Assembly: GCA_023390485.1 (NCBI GenBank) | Contig: JAEWCT010000027.1 | Location: forward strand, 1-10,475 | DNA: 10,475 nucleotides | Source: Pseudomonadota bacterium | Lineage (GTDB): Bacteria > Pseudomonadota > Alphaproteobacteria > Rhizobiales > Hyphomicrobiaceae | Direction: 5' to 3' | Part shown: positions 1 through 6,117 of the stretch, piece after piece | How positions within the stretch are numbered: the first letter of the stretch is position 1 | Layout: each line of letters begins with the position of its first letter | Notes under the pieces: generated by a model | Seen by the model: only the letters and a program-made list of their open reading frames with translations | Told to the model about the DNA's origin: nothing | Databases searched by the model: none | Made by a program: the position numbers and the translations under genes

Positions 1-871
1 CATAAGGCCAACCAAGTTTCTCGCGCGTATTCTTGATCTCTTCCGCACCGAGCGGTTCGCCGTGCGCCGACGATTTGCCGGCCTTGTTGGGCGAGCCGTA
101 TCCGATCTGCGTCTTGCAGGCGATGAGCCACGGTTTCGATGGATCGCCCTTGGCAGCTTTGATCGCCGCTGAGACGGCCGCAGTATCATGGCCGTCGACG
201 CGCACCGTGTTCCAGCCCGACGCTTCGAAGCGCTTTACTTCGCTGTCTGACACCGAAAGACTGGTCGCGCCGTCGATGGTGATCGAGTTGTCGTCCCAGA
301 GGACGATCAGCTTGCCGAGCTTCAAGTGTCCCGCAAGCGAAATGGCTTCTTGGCTGATGCCCTCCATCAGACATCCGTCACCGGCGATGACGTAGGTATG
401 ATAATCGATGAGGTCCGAGCCGACGCGCGCCGCGAGCAAGCGTTCCGAGATCGCCATGCCGACGGCATTGGCGAGGCCCTGCCCCAGCGGACCTGTCGTC
501 GTCTCGATGCCTGGTGCGTGGCCGTATTCCGGGTGCCCGGCGGTCTTCGATCCGAATTGACGGAAGTTCTTGATCTCCTCGATCGTCATTCCGGGATAGC
601 CGGTGAGATAAAGGAGCGAATACAGCAGCATCGACCCGTGACCGGCCGAGAGCACGAAGCGGTCGCGGTTTGCCCAGTCGGGCGCGCTCGCATCGAACTT
701 CAGAGCTTCAGTAAAGAGCACAGTGGCGGCGTCGGCCATGCCCATGGGCATTCCAGGATGGCCGGAATTGGCGGCCTGGACGGCATCCATCGCTAACGCG
801 CGGATGGCATTGGCCATTTCGCCGAGGCTTGCTGCCTGCGACGTGTCGGCCTTGGTCTGGACTTTACTCAT
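1..871 (-). CDS. tkt: Transketolase, N-terminal 290 residues (3' end cut by window edge)
   Basis: Transketolase moves two-carbon units between sugar phosphates with thiamine diphosphate (TPP) in the cytoplasm, in the pentose phosphate or Calvin pathways. The frame starts at ATG 871 and stays open to base 1, giving 290 codons of a family usually about 660 residues long. Visible hallmarks are SGHPG (H38), SAGHGS (H78), TTGPLGQG (126-132), the TPP/Mg motif beginning GDG at 164-166 and closing with N195, and KSSAHG with H270. Only the TPP-binding N-terminal domain is present; the break is the window edge, not a mutation. No strong ribosome binding site precedes the ATG. The gene lies about 180 bases downstream of the antiporter, with a terminator between, so it probably has its own promoter. 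Whether it serves carbon assimilation cannot be told from here. Family identity is very secure. Confidence 0.96.
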   Translation of the reverse strand, partial: MSKVQTKADTSQAASLGEMANAIRALAMDAVQAANSGHPGMPMGMADAATVLFTEALKFDASAPDWANRDRFVLSAGHGSMLLYSLLYLTGYPGMTIEEIKNFRQFGSKTAGHPEYGHAPGIETTTGPLGQGLANAVGMAISERLLAARVGSDLIDYHTYVIAGDGCLMEGISQEAISLAGHLKLGKLIVLWDDNSITIDGATSLSVSDSEVKRFEASGWNTVRVDGHDTAAVSAAIKAAKGDPSKPWLIACKTQIGYGSPNKAGKSSAHGEPLGAEEIKNTREKLGWPY

Positions 872-894
872 TCTGTTCGTGGGTCCGTTTTCAT
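868..894 (-). other. Eight-codon mini-ORF whose stop overlaps the tkt start
   Basis: ATG at 894 opens a short frame (MKTDPRTE) that ends in TGA at 870-868, so its stop overlaps the tkt ATG as ATGA. There is no Shine-Dalgarno sequence in front of it. It could allow translational coupling into tkt, but an ORF this short arises easily by chance. Confidence 0.15.
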
Positions 895-895
895 A

Positions 896-910
896 GGCGC
901 CGCGGGCGCC
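896..910. other. GC-rich hairpin upstream of tkt
   Basis: GGCGCC, then GCG, then GGCGCC form a six-base-pair all-GC stem with a three-base loop, about 25 bases upstream of the tkt start codon. It would sit in the tkt leader if transcription starts further upstream. No role is shown. Confidence 0.3.
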
Positions 911-982
911 GCCGTAAGGTCGAGGGACATTTACCGGGGAGTTGCAGCGTCGTCTACCGCGGTAACACCCATGGTGCACGGC

Positions 983-1019
983 AAAAAGGCCCCCTCCGAA
1001 CCCTTTCGCGGCGGGGACC
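983..1019 (-). terminator. Intrinsic terminator after the antiporter gene
   Basis: Read on the minus strand, GGTCCCC pairs with GGGGGCC (seven pairs, one G-T). A single mismatch and an inner CCG/CGG stem follow, the loop is ten bases, and TTTTT comes directly after. It begins about 32 bases past the antiporter stop. This is the best rho-independent terminator in the window and separates the antiporter transcript from tkt. Confidence 0.75.
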
Positions 1020-1051
1020 AAGTGTCACGCTCGGGAGGCAACCCATTACGC

Positions 1052-2899
1052 TCAGGAAGGAACGCTGCCCGCCTTGGCCTTGGCCTTTGCCTCACGCTGG
1101 CTCTTCTCGCTCTGGGCGAGCTTCGCCTCCTCCACCTCATCCTCCTGGAACAGCTTCTCGAGCATGGCCTGCGACGTTCGCGCCCGTTCCAGGAGCTTTT
1201 CAACGTCCGACGACAGCTTGTAGTCCTCGTTCAGACGGCGCTCATCGTGATCCCTGAAGGTCTGGACGATCCGGCTCGCGACCCGTTCAGAATACCCGAG
1301 ACCAAGCATCAGCGATCGCGTCAGATCAAGAGACGCCAGAAAGGTCTCGCGCCGGATCGCTGCAACACCGAGATCGAGCAGCCGATATGCGTGCGTGCGG
1401 TCGCGCGCTCGCGCGTAGATCGGAACGTGCGGATAGTGTTTCTTGACATATTCAGCCGCGCGCATGGACGCTTCGACGTCATCGATCGCCAGCACGAACG
1501 CACGCGCCTTGTCCGTCTGCGCAGCCTCGAGCACCTCAGGCCGGCTGGCATCGCCGAAGAAGGCCTTGTTGCCGAAGCGTTTGACGAAATCAACCTGCTC
1601 CACGCTGATGTCGAGCGCCGTGAACGGAATGCCTTTCGCACGCAAGATACGCGCCACGATCTGCCCGAAGCGACCGAACCCTGCGATCACCACGTGCCCG
1701 TCGTTATCCGGCAGCGTATCGAACGGGCGCGTCGGCGCCTTCGCTTTCTTCGAAAGCACGCGATCGAGCACCAGGAGCACTGGCGTCATCGCCATCGACA
1801 GCGTGATCACCACCGCGAGAATCTGTGACGGGTGACTGCCGAAGACGCCCGCGGCCTCACCAACCGACAGCAGCACGAAAGCGAATTCGCCGCCTTGCGA
1901 CAGAGCAAAAGCCAACCGGCGCGACGGTCCCGCCTCGAGCCCCTGCCAGCGCCCCAACAGAAACAGAATGATCGACTTCACGACGATCAGCGACAGCGTC
2001 AGCGATATGATCAGCACCGGCTCGGCAATCAGAAGTCCGAGGTTCAGCGACATACCGATGGCCGTGAAGAAGATTCCGAGCAGCAGGCCCTCGAAAGGCG
2101 CGATGTCCGCCTCGAGCTCGTGGCGGTAGCTGCTTTCGGCAAGAAGAGCACCCGCGATGAAGGCTCCAAGCGATGCCGACAACCCAACGGCTTCCATGAT
2201 CAGCGTGATGCCGACGACCGTCAAAAGCCCGGCTGCCGTCATCGCTTCCTTCACGCGCGACAAGGCCACGAGACGCAGAAACGCATCGAGCACGTAGCGC
2301 CCGACGACAACGACGAGAACGATCGTCCCGAGCCCCTTGGCAAACGCAAAATAGTCGATCACCGGGCCGGACTTGGCAGCCGTCACCGCGAAATAGGGCG
2401 CGAGCGCAATGAGCGGAATGGCGGCGAGGTCCTGGAACAACAGCACCGAGAACGCTAGTCTGCCGTGCCGGCTTGAAAGTTCCTTGTTCTCTTCAAGAAC
2501 CTGTAAAGCAAAGGCTGTCGAAGAGAGTGCCAAAGCCGCGCCAGCGAAGAGCGACGGCTGCCACTGCGTGCCGAAAAACAGAATGCCAACGAACGCGAGC
2601 GCAAGCGAGGTAATCGCCACCTGCAATGTACCGATGCCGAAAATGGCCTGCCGCATGGCCCAAAGCCGCTTGGGGCGCAGCTCCAATCCGATCAAAAACA
2701 ACAGCAGAACGACGCCGAATTCCGCGAAGTCCAGAACTTGCTTCGCATCGTGCTCCGTAAATAGCCGACCGACGCCGTAGGGTCCGAGCACAACGCCGGC
2801 AATGAGGTAGCCAAGAACAGCCGCGATGCCGAGCCAGCGGGCAAGCGGCGCTGCAAGCGCCAAAGCCGCGAGGAGGATGGCAAGTTCGTGGAGTGTCAC
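1052..2899 (-). CDS. KefB/KefC-like CPA2 monovalent cation:proton antiporter with RCK domain
   Basis: This is an inner-membrane antiporter of the CPA2 family, expected to exchange K+ (possibly Na+) for protons. The 615-residue product has a hydrophobic multi-pass Na_H_exchanger domain over roughly residues 5-380. It carries the Kef-type QDLAAIPL segment (D157) and the ESSYRHELEADIAPFEGLLLG region near 255-275. A Rossmann-type RCK/TrkA-N domain follows, with GFGRFG at 407-412 and an acidic residue (D430) after the second strand, as in NAD(H)-binding forms. The tail, about 565-615, is charged and helical, rich in Lys, Glu and Ala. The start is GTG at 2899, preceded by GGGGA at suitable spacing. 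Length and order match KefB, KefC and YbaL. In KefB/KefC the RCK domain senses glutathione adducts; whether this one does is not visible. It is probably a separate transcription unit from the methanol genes. Confidence 0.9.
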   Translation of the reverse strand: MTLHELAILLAALALAAPLARWLGIAAVLGYLIAGVVLGPYGVGRLFTEHDAKQVLDFAEFGVVLLLFLIGLELRPKRLWAMRQAIFGIGTLQVAITSLALAFVGILFFGTQWQPSLFAGAALALSSTAFALQVLEENKELSSRHGRLAFSVLLFQDLAAIPLIALAPYFAVTAAKSGPVIDYFAFAKGLGTIVLVVVVGRYVLDAFLRLVALSRVKEAMTAAGLLTVVGITLIMEAVGLSASLGAFIAGALLAESSYRHELEADIAPFEGLLLGIFFTAIGMSLNLGLLIAEPVLIISLTLSLIVVKSIILFLLGRWQGLEAGPSRRLAFALSQGGEFAFVLLSVGEAAGVFGSHPSQILAVVITLSMAMTPVLLVLDRVLSKKAKAPTRPFDTLPDNDGHVVIAGFGRFGQIVARILRAKGIPFTALDISVEQVDFVKRFGNKAFFGDASRPEVLEAAQTDKARAFVLAIDDVEASMRAAEYVKKHYPHVPIYARARDRTHAYRLLDLGVAAIRRETFLASLDLTRSLMLGLGYSERVASRIVQTFRDHDERRLNEDYKLSSDVEKLLERARTSQAMLEKLFQEDEVEEAKLAQSEKSQREAKAKAKAGSVPS

Positions 2900-3110
2900 T
2901 CTGTCTATCCCCGCTGTTCTAGATGTGCGGCGGCTGCCGCGAGGTTACACCCCGGCCTGCAATACGCCAGCCAACCATGTTGTATGACAACCCGAATCCG
3001 GACCGTAGGAAAAGGGGGTAACATCCCGCCTGCGCGAAAACCGTGGCACGCGCGTGCGACACATTGCATTTAAATTTAAGCTTAGGGCGTCTGAACCCGG
3101 CGTCTGAAAT
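2900..3110. promoter_or_regulatory. Gap between antiporter start and CXXCW gene end
   Basis: These 211 bases should hold the end of the methanol-gene transcript and the antiporter promoter. They contain a perfect 12-base palindrome GCACGCGCGTGC at 3046-3057, an AT-rich patch with the palindrome TTAAATTTAA near 3070-3079, and a tandem repeat at 3086-3108. I see no convincing terminator with a U-tract and no clear -35/-10 pair. Confidence 0.35.
3086..3108. repeat. Short tandem repeat, GGCGTCTGAA twice
   Basis: GGCGTCTGAA occurs at 3086-3095 and again at 3099-3108, separated by CCC (13-base period). It lies immediately after the CXXCW gene stop codon. It could be a slippage duplication or a protein site; function unknown. 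Confidence 0.5.
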
Positions 3111-3713
3111 TCAAGGCAGCGGATGTGCCTCGACGACCAGACCGCCGACCTCCTGCCAGCCGTCGCTGCCGTCGCGATACCAGGCGACATTCTTGTAGCC
3201 GTAACTCAAGGCGCGCTTCGCAGCGTTCCAGCTCATCCAGCAATTCCTGAGACAGAAAAAGACGAGCGTCTTCGACTTGTCGCCCTTGGTCAGCATGTCG
3301 AGGTTGCGCTGAAAATAATTTGAGGCGTCAGCCGACAACACGCCATAACCGACATTCGCTAGCCACACCGCGTCTTCGATCGTCATGTGCGAGGGATCGC
3401 GCCAGATCGTGTCGGGCGGCAGGCCTTCGGGTTTTGGCGGATGCGGATAAACGTCGATGAAGATCGCAGTCTTCTCGGACCATAGCTTCATCGCCGTCGC
3501 GTTCGATAGAACTGTCGCGCCATCAAGCGTCAGCGGGACAGGCTTTCGATAATTGTCCGTGCGGTATGAGTGCGGTTCGGTAGGCGGCTCCCCGGTAGGT
3601 GCGGGGCCCGAAACATCCTCCTCGACATGGCCATCGAGGGCGACCGCTATTGGCATCCAAAGCGCGACGCCACAACTCAGCGCAACGAGCATGAAAAGAC
3701 GCGGTAGGACCAT
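3111..3713 (-). CDS. PQQ-dependent catabolism-associated CXXCW-motif protein (rhodanese-like, exported)
   Basis: The product resembles the exported rhodanese-like proteins found beside PQQ-dependent alcohol dehydrogenases (TIGR03865-type, named from memory). From ATG 3713 it has 200 residues: a signal peptide over about 1-25 (VLPRLFMLVALSCGVALWMP, then AVA), a Pro/Glu-rich stretch at 30-60, and a rhodanese-like fold ending in the signature FFCLRNCWMSWNAAKRA around 152-167. The two cysteines, C154 and C158, are three residues apart. The frame also opens at GTG 3740, which adds nine residues; I prefer the ATG because it gives a normal signal peptide, although neither start has a strong ribosome binding site. 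It is the last gene of the xoxF-xoxG-xoxJ series, 95 bases after xoxJ. Its periplasmic reaction is unknown; a sulfur-transfer or thiol-redox role in maturing the dehydrogenase or cytochrome is inference. Confidence 0.85.
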   Translation of the reverse strand: MVLPRLFMLVALSCGVALWMPIAVALDGHVEEDVSGPAPTGEPPTEPHSYRTDNYRKPVPLTLDGATVLSNATAMKLWSEKTAIFIDVYPHPPKPEGLPPDTIWRDPSHMTIEDAVWLANVGYGVLSADASNYFQRNLDMLTKGDKSKTLVFFCLRNCWMSWNAAKRALSYGYKNVAWYRDGSDGWQEVGGLVVEAHPLP

Positions 3714-3763
3714 CTCAGACACGTCTCTTGCCGATTGCACCGCGTGGAAATTGAAGGAGTGAA

Positions 3764-3788
3764 AAGCGGCGAACGAAGTCCGCCGCTT
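3764..3788 (-). terminator. Hairpin between xoxJ and the CXXCW gene
   Basis: On the minus strand AAGCGGCG pairs with CGCCGCTT across a nine-base loop, and the 3' arm runs into TTTTC. It begins about 20 bases past the xoxJ stop. It looks like a weak intrinsic terminator or attenuator that would lower expression of the CXXCW gene relative to xoxJ. Confidence 0.5.
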
Positions 3789-3808
3789 CTAAAATGACGT
3801 CGCGCATC

Positions 3809-4765
3809 TTACCGCGTTGCCGAAGCGGGAGCCTGTGATGGCGCCGCCGCCGCAGCCGGTGCAGGCTCCGCCGAGGCGGACGTACGCGGCTTCGTGATCA
3901 TCTCCGTCGACGTATCGTCATCGACGAGCAGCGGCACGCCGTAATCGAGCAGCACCTTGTCGATATCGCCCTGCCGTTTGCGAATGACGTCGTTGAGCTG
4001 ACGCTTCCAAGCATCGTCGCCGTTGCGCACACCCATCGTGATGCGGAATGCGATCTTCGTCGCGCCGGATTCTTTGACGAGAGGAACAACGACGAGCGGC
4101 TCACCGTCCCGCGCGGCCCAATAGGCAGCGATCGGGCCCCACAGAATGCCCGCGTCGACATCACCCTTGCGGATATCGTTCATCATATCTTCGGCAGGAT
4201 TTGCATACCGGCGGTCGACCATCATCGGATAGCCGTGCACGTTGCTCATCAGGCCATAACGCGCGGCAAGCGTACCGCCTGCCGAACCCTGCTGGACTCC
4301 GATCTTCTTCCCCTGAAGGCGAGGATCGGCGAGCGTGTCCACACCGTCGAGGCCAGTGCCCTTTTTGTAAATGAGCGCCGATGTCGAACGATAAATCGCG
4401 TTGGTATTGAGCACGAGGTCGTCACCCTGGCCCCAGCCAATGACGAGATCGCAGCGCTTGGCGCCGAGCGTCATCCGCACGAAACCCGTTGCCTTCGGAA
4501 ACCACGTATAGACGACCGGCAGCTTCAGCTCATCGCCGATGATGTTGGCGATCTTGTTTTCGAAACCTTCTTCCTTTTGATCTGAAAACGGTAGATCTGC
4601 GGGATCTGCGCAAACGCGCAGCTGCTGCCGATTGACGAGATCCGCCTTGGGCGCATCGGCTGCGCTGGAAGAAAAAGCGAAAGCAAATATCGAAACGGCT
4701 GCGCAAAATCCCAGCGCCAATGCAGGCACCGGAATGGATGAAATCTTGAACGCTTGTTTCCTCAC
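3809..4765 (-). CDS. xoxJ: XoxJ, periplasmic binding-protein-like partner of XoxF
   Basis: XoxJ belongs to the quinoprotein dehydrogenase-associated, ABC-type substrate-binding-like proteins. It is needed for, or supports, XoxF activity, probably by helping cofactor loading or folding in the periplasm. From GTG 4765 it has 318 residues: a signal peptide over about 1-36 (ending SSSAADA), then the family opening LRVCADPADLPFSDQ (49-63) with GFENKIA (67-73). It continues as a solute-binding fold with KKIGVQQGSAGGTLA (153-167) and DVDAGILWGPIAAYWA (202-217). No permease or ATPase is nearby, as is usual for this family. The GTG has AAGG about eight bases upstream. The frame is open back to ATG 4912, but those extra 49 residues are charged and would bury the signal peptide. 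An Ala/Pro-rich tail occupies about 297-318. Confidence 0.88.
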   Translation of the reverse strand: MRKQAFKISSIPVPALALGFCAAVSIFAFAFSSSAADAPKADLVNRQQLRVCADPADLPFSDQKEEGFENKIANIIGDELKLPVVYTWFPKATGFVRMTLGAKRCDLVIGWGQGDDLVLNTNAIYRSTSALIYKKGTGLDGVDTLADPRLQGKKIGVQQGSAGGTLAARYGLMSNVHGYPMMVDRRYANPAEDMMNDIRKGDVDAGILWGPIAAYWAARDGEPLVVVPLVKESGATKIAFRITMGVRNGDDAWKRQLNDVIRKRQGDIDKVLLDYGVPLLVDDDTSTEMITKPRTSASAEPAPAAAAAPSQAPASATR

Positions 4766-4819
4766 GTTGGTAACCTTTTTGTTATGGCGGCGTGAACGTC
4801 GCGGCTCCTGATATGGAGT

Positions 4820-4849
4820 GGGGGCACGTCGCAAATGCGACCCGCCCCC
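4820..4849. other. Strong GC hairpin between xoxG and xoxJ
   Basis: GGGGGC pairs with GCCCCC, then a two-by-two internal loop, then GTCGC pairs with GCGAC-type bases around an AAAT loop. On the minus strand no T-run follows, so it is not a standard terminator. It sits in the 194-base gap between the xoxG stop and the xoxJ start, where it could stabilise the upstream message or attenuate xoxJ. A perfect ten-base palindrome, ATCATATGAT, lies nearby at 4925-4934. Confidence 0.5.
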
Positions 4850-4959
4850 CTCTAAGCCATTGCTAGCGATATCTTGGCGGTCTAGCGCGACACCGACGCG
4901 CCAGACCATCAATCAAGTCTGCCAATCATATGATGAGAACTGGATAAAGTTCCAGACCC

Positions 4960-5856
4960 TCAGCCCGTGCACTCATCGGCAGCCTTTTTGGCTTCCGGCG
5001 AGATATCTTCGCGGCCATTCGGACGGCCGGCAGGCATACCTGTCTTGGGGTCCGTCGCGTTGTGGGAACGTGCCTTAATGTACGTATAGATATCATCAAT
5101 GTAGCACATGATGTTCTTGTCTTCGCCGAACGCCGGCATGACGTACTCCGTTCCGGCGCGGTTCACGACGCGGCCACTCGAAACCGTCGCGATGAACGTA
5201 TTGTAATCCATGGTCTTCAAGCTTTCCGCCAGCGCCGGAGCGAAAGTGCTGCCGAGAGCGTTCGGACCGTGGCAGACGTGGCAAGCGTCGTGATAGCGGC
5301 GGAAGCCGTTCCACGTACCCCAGTCAACCATGAAGTCCTTCGTGACGACGGGCACGGGGTCGCCGTCCTTGTTGCGATAACGGCCATCTTCAAACTTGAT
5401 GCCCAGGCTCTTGGCGAGATCGCTGACCGGGTTCGGATAGACGGCAGTGCCATCAGGGTTGCGCGATCCCGGCGGCGGCGCGTTCGGATCATCAGGATTG
5501 GGAACAGCCGGTGTGGCGGCGGGAGCTGCAGGTGCTGCGGGCGACGCAGCTTCTGCGACCTGCTTCGGCGCTTCGGCTGCAGGCGCTGGCGCCGGAGCCG
5601 CTTCAGCCTTCTTCTCAGGCTCGGCAGCGGGAGCCGAAGCGGATGCTGCAGCCTCTGCCGGCTTCGCAGGCTCGGCGGCCGGAGCCGGGGTCGCGACGGC
5701 CTCAGTCTTAGCTTCCGGAGCGGGAGCAGATGTCGAGGCTGCGGGCTTCTCTTCCGGCTTCTTCTGTTCTTGGCAAGCGGCAGCGCCCGCCGCGGCACAG
5801 GCCATCAGCGCGACGGCCATTCTCTTACTAAACTTGTTCACGAGGTTCCTCTTCAT
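4960..5856 (-). CDS. xoxG: XoxG, methanol-metabolism-related c-type cytochrome with long Ala/Pro linker
   Basis: XoxG is the periplasmic cytochrome c that accepts electrons from XoxF. The 298-residue product has an export signal (about 1-28), a low-complexity Ala/Pro/Glu/Lys linker (about 34-120), and one cytochrome c domain. Heme attachment is C192-H-V-C195-H196; the likely axial Met is M240 in the segment YVMPAFG. Two more cysteines, C251 and C296, fit the four-cysteine methanol-related cytochrome family (TIGR03874-type, named from memory) and may form a disulfide. The segment AAGAAAC at 22-28 could be an atypical lipobox. The ATG at 5856 has a poor ribosome binding site (ACAGG touching it) and overlaps the stop of an upstream short ORF. 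GTG 5841 has AGAGGA in front and is an alternative start. It follows xoxF by 261 bases and precedes xoxJ. Confidence 0.93.
   Translation of the reverse strand: MKRNLVNKFSKRMAVALMACAAAGAAACQEQKKPEEKPAASTSAPAPEAKTEAVATPAPAAEPAKPAEAAASASAPAAEPEKKAEAAPAPAPAAEAPKQVAEAASPAAPAAPAATPAVPNPDDPNAPPPGSRNPDGTAVYPNPVSDLAKSLGIKFEDGRYRNKDGDPVPVVTKDFMVDWGTWNGFRRYHDACHVCHGPNALGSTFAPALAESLKTMDYNTFIATVSSGRVVNRAGTEYVMPAFGEDKNIMCYIDDIYTYIKARSHNATDPKTGMPAGRPNGREDISPEAKKAADECTG
5503..5745 (-). repeat. Low-complexity Ala/Pro/Glu/Lys-coding tract within xoxG
   Basis: These bases encode residues 38-118 of XoxG, made almost only of Ala, Pro, Glu, Lys, Ser, Thr and Val, with recurring PAAEP, APAAE and AAEAP-like units. 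The repeats are degenerate at the DNA level. The tract is expected to be disordered and extended. Similar spacers are common between a membrane anchor or signal and a globular periplasmic domain. Confidence 0.75.
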
Positions 5857-5897
5857 CCTGTCAGTTGAATTCCACGAGTGCGCTCTGCACTGACCAT
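5853..5897 (-). CDS. Short upstream ORF (14 residues) overlapping the xoxG start
   Basis: ATG at 5897 opens a 14-codon frame (MVSAERTRGIQLTG) that ends in TGA at 5855-5853, giving an ATGA overlap with the xoxG ATG at 5856. AAGGA at 5909-5905 lies seven bases before the ATG, which is a good Shine-Dalgarno site, far better than the one in front of xoxG. The arrangement is what translational coupling would look like: ribosomes finishing the short ORF restart on xoxG. The peptide has no recognisable motif and contains no run of a single amino acid typical of attenuators. Chance is possible for an ORF this short, so I hold it as a candidate. Confidence 0.4.
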   Translation of the reverse strand: MVSAERTRGIQLTG

Positions 5898-6036
5898 TTC
5901 CCGATCCTTTTTCTTTTTATCGTGGATCGTGGTTGGTAAGCCGCCGTTCGCCGAGCATGCGCTTGTAACGCTGCATTTATGAGTGAAAGAAGATCGCCAC
6001 TTGTCGCGCCGTCGTTTGAATGCGGCTCTTGGTTAC

Positions 6037-6052
6037 TTAGGACAAGGACTGA
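6037..6052. promoter_or_regulatory. Shared element, xoxG copy: TTAGGACAA-G-GACTGA
   Basis: TTAGGACAA, one base, then GACTGA. The same two blocks, three bases apart, occur upstream of xoxF at 8177-8194, in the same orientation relative to the gene they precede. Fifteen matched bases in two short intergenic regions is unlikely by chance. A common regulator site or promoter part is inferred. Confidence 0.45.
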
Positions 6053-6066
6053 TTACGAACGGCAAA

Positions 6067-6096
6067 GAGCCGGCGCAGGTTTCCCCGCACCGGCTC
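6067..6096 (-). terminator. Hairpin directly after xoxF (partial terminator or 3' stabiliser)
   Basis: On the minus strand GAGCCGGTGCGGG pairs with CCTGCGCCGGCTC around a GAAA loop: thirteen pairs including two G-T. It begins 21 bases after the xoxF stop, and only TTT follows. The stem is strong but the U-tract is weak. It may stop part of the transcription and protect the xoxF message from 3' decay, which would give much more XoxF than XoxG. Confidence 0.6.
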
Positions 6097-6117
6097 CCCA
6101 ATTTCTAGGCTCGTGCC

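Larger units (their letters stand above)
5857..6117 (-). promoter_or_regulatory. xoxF-xoxG intergenic region
   Basis: This 261-base gap is long for genes expected to be co-transcribed. In the direction of transcription it holds the hairpin just after xoxF, the TTGTCCTAA element (shared with the xoxF upstream region), an A/G-rich stretch ending in the Shine-Dalgarno AAGGA, and the short ORF that overlaps the xoxG start. A separate promoter for xoxG is likely, but I could not fix a -35/-10 pair with confidence. Confidence 0.4.

Noticed and set aside
971..2458. Plus-strand frames opposite the antiporter gene
   Set aside because: The antiporter is a full-length, well-conserved membrane protein; the opposite frames are charged, low-complexity shadows without membrane or domain signals.
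4766..4912. 49-residue N-terminal extension of XoxJ from ATG 4912
   Set aside because: It is charged and Arg-rich, overlaps the hairpin at 4820-4849 and precedes a normal signal peptide that starts at GTG 4765.
5062..5868. Long plus-strand frames opposite xoxG, including a Gly/Ala-rich and an Arg/Cys-rich one
   Set aside because: They mirror the Ala/Pro-coding linker of XoxG and have no independent support.
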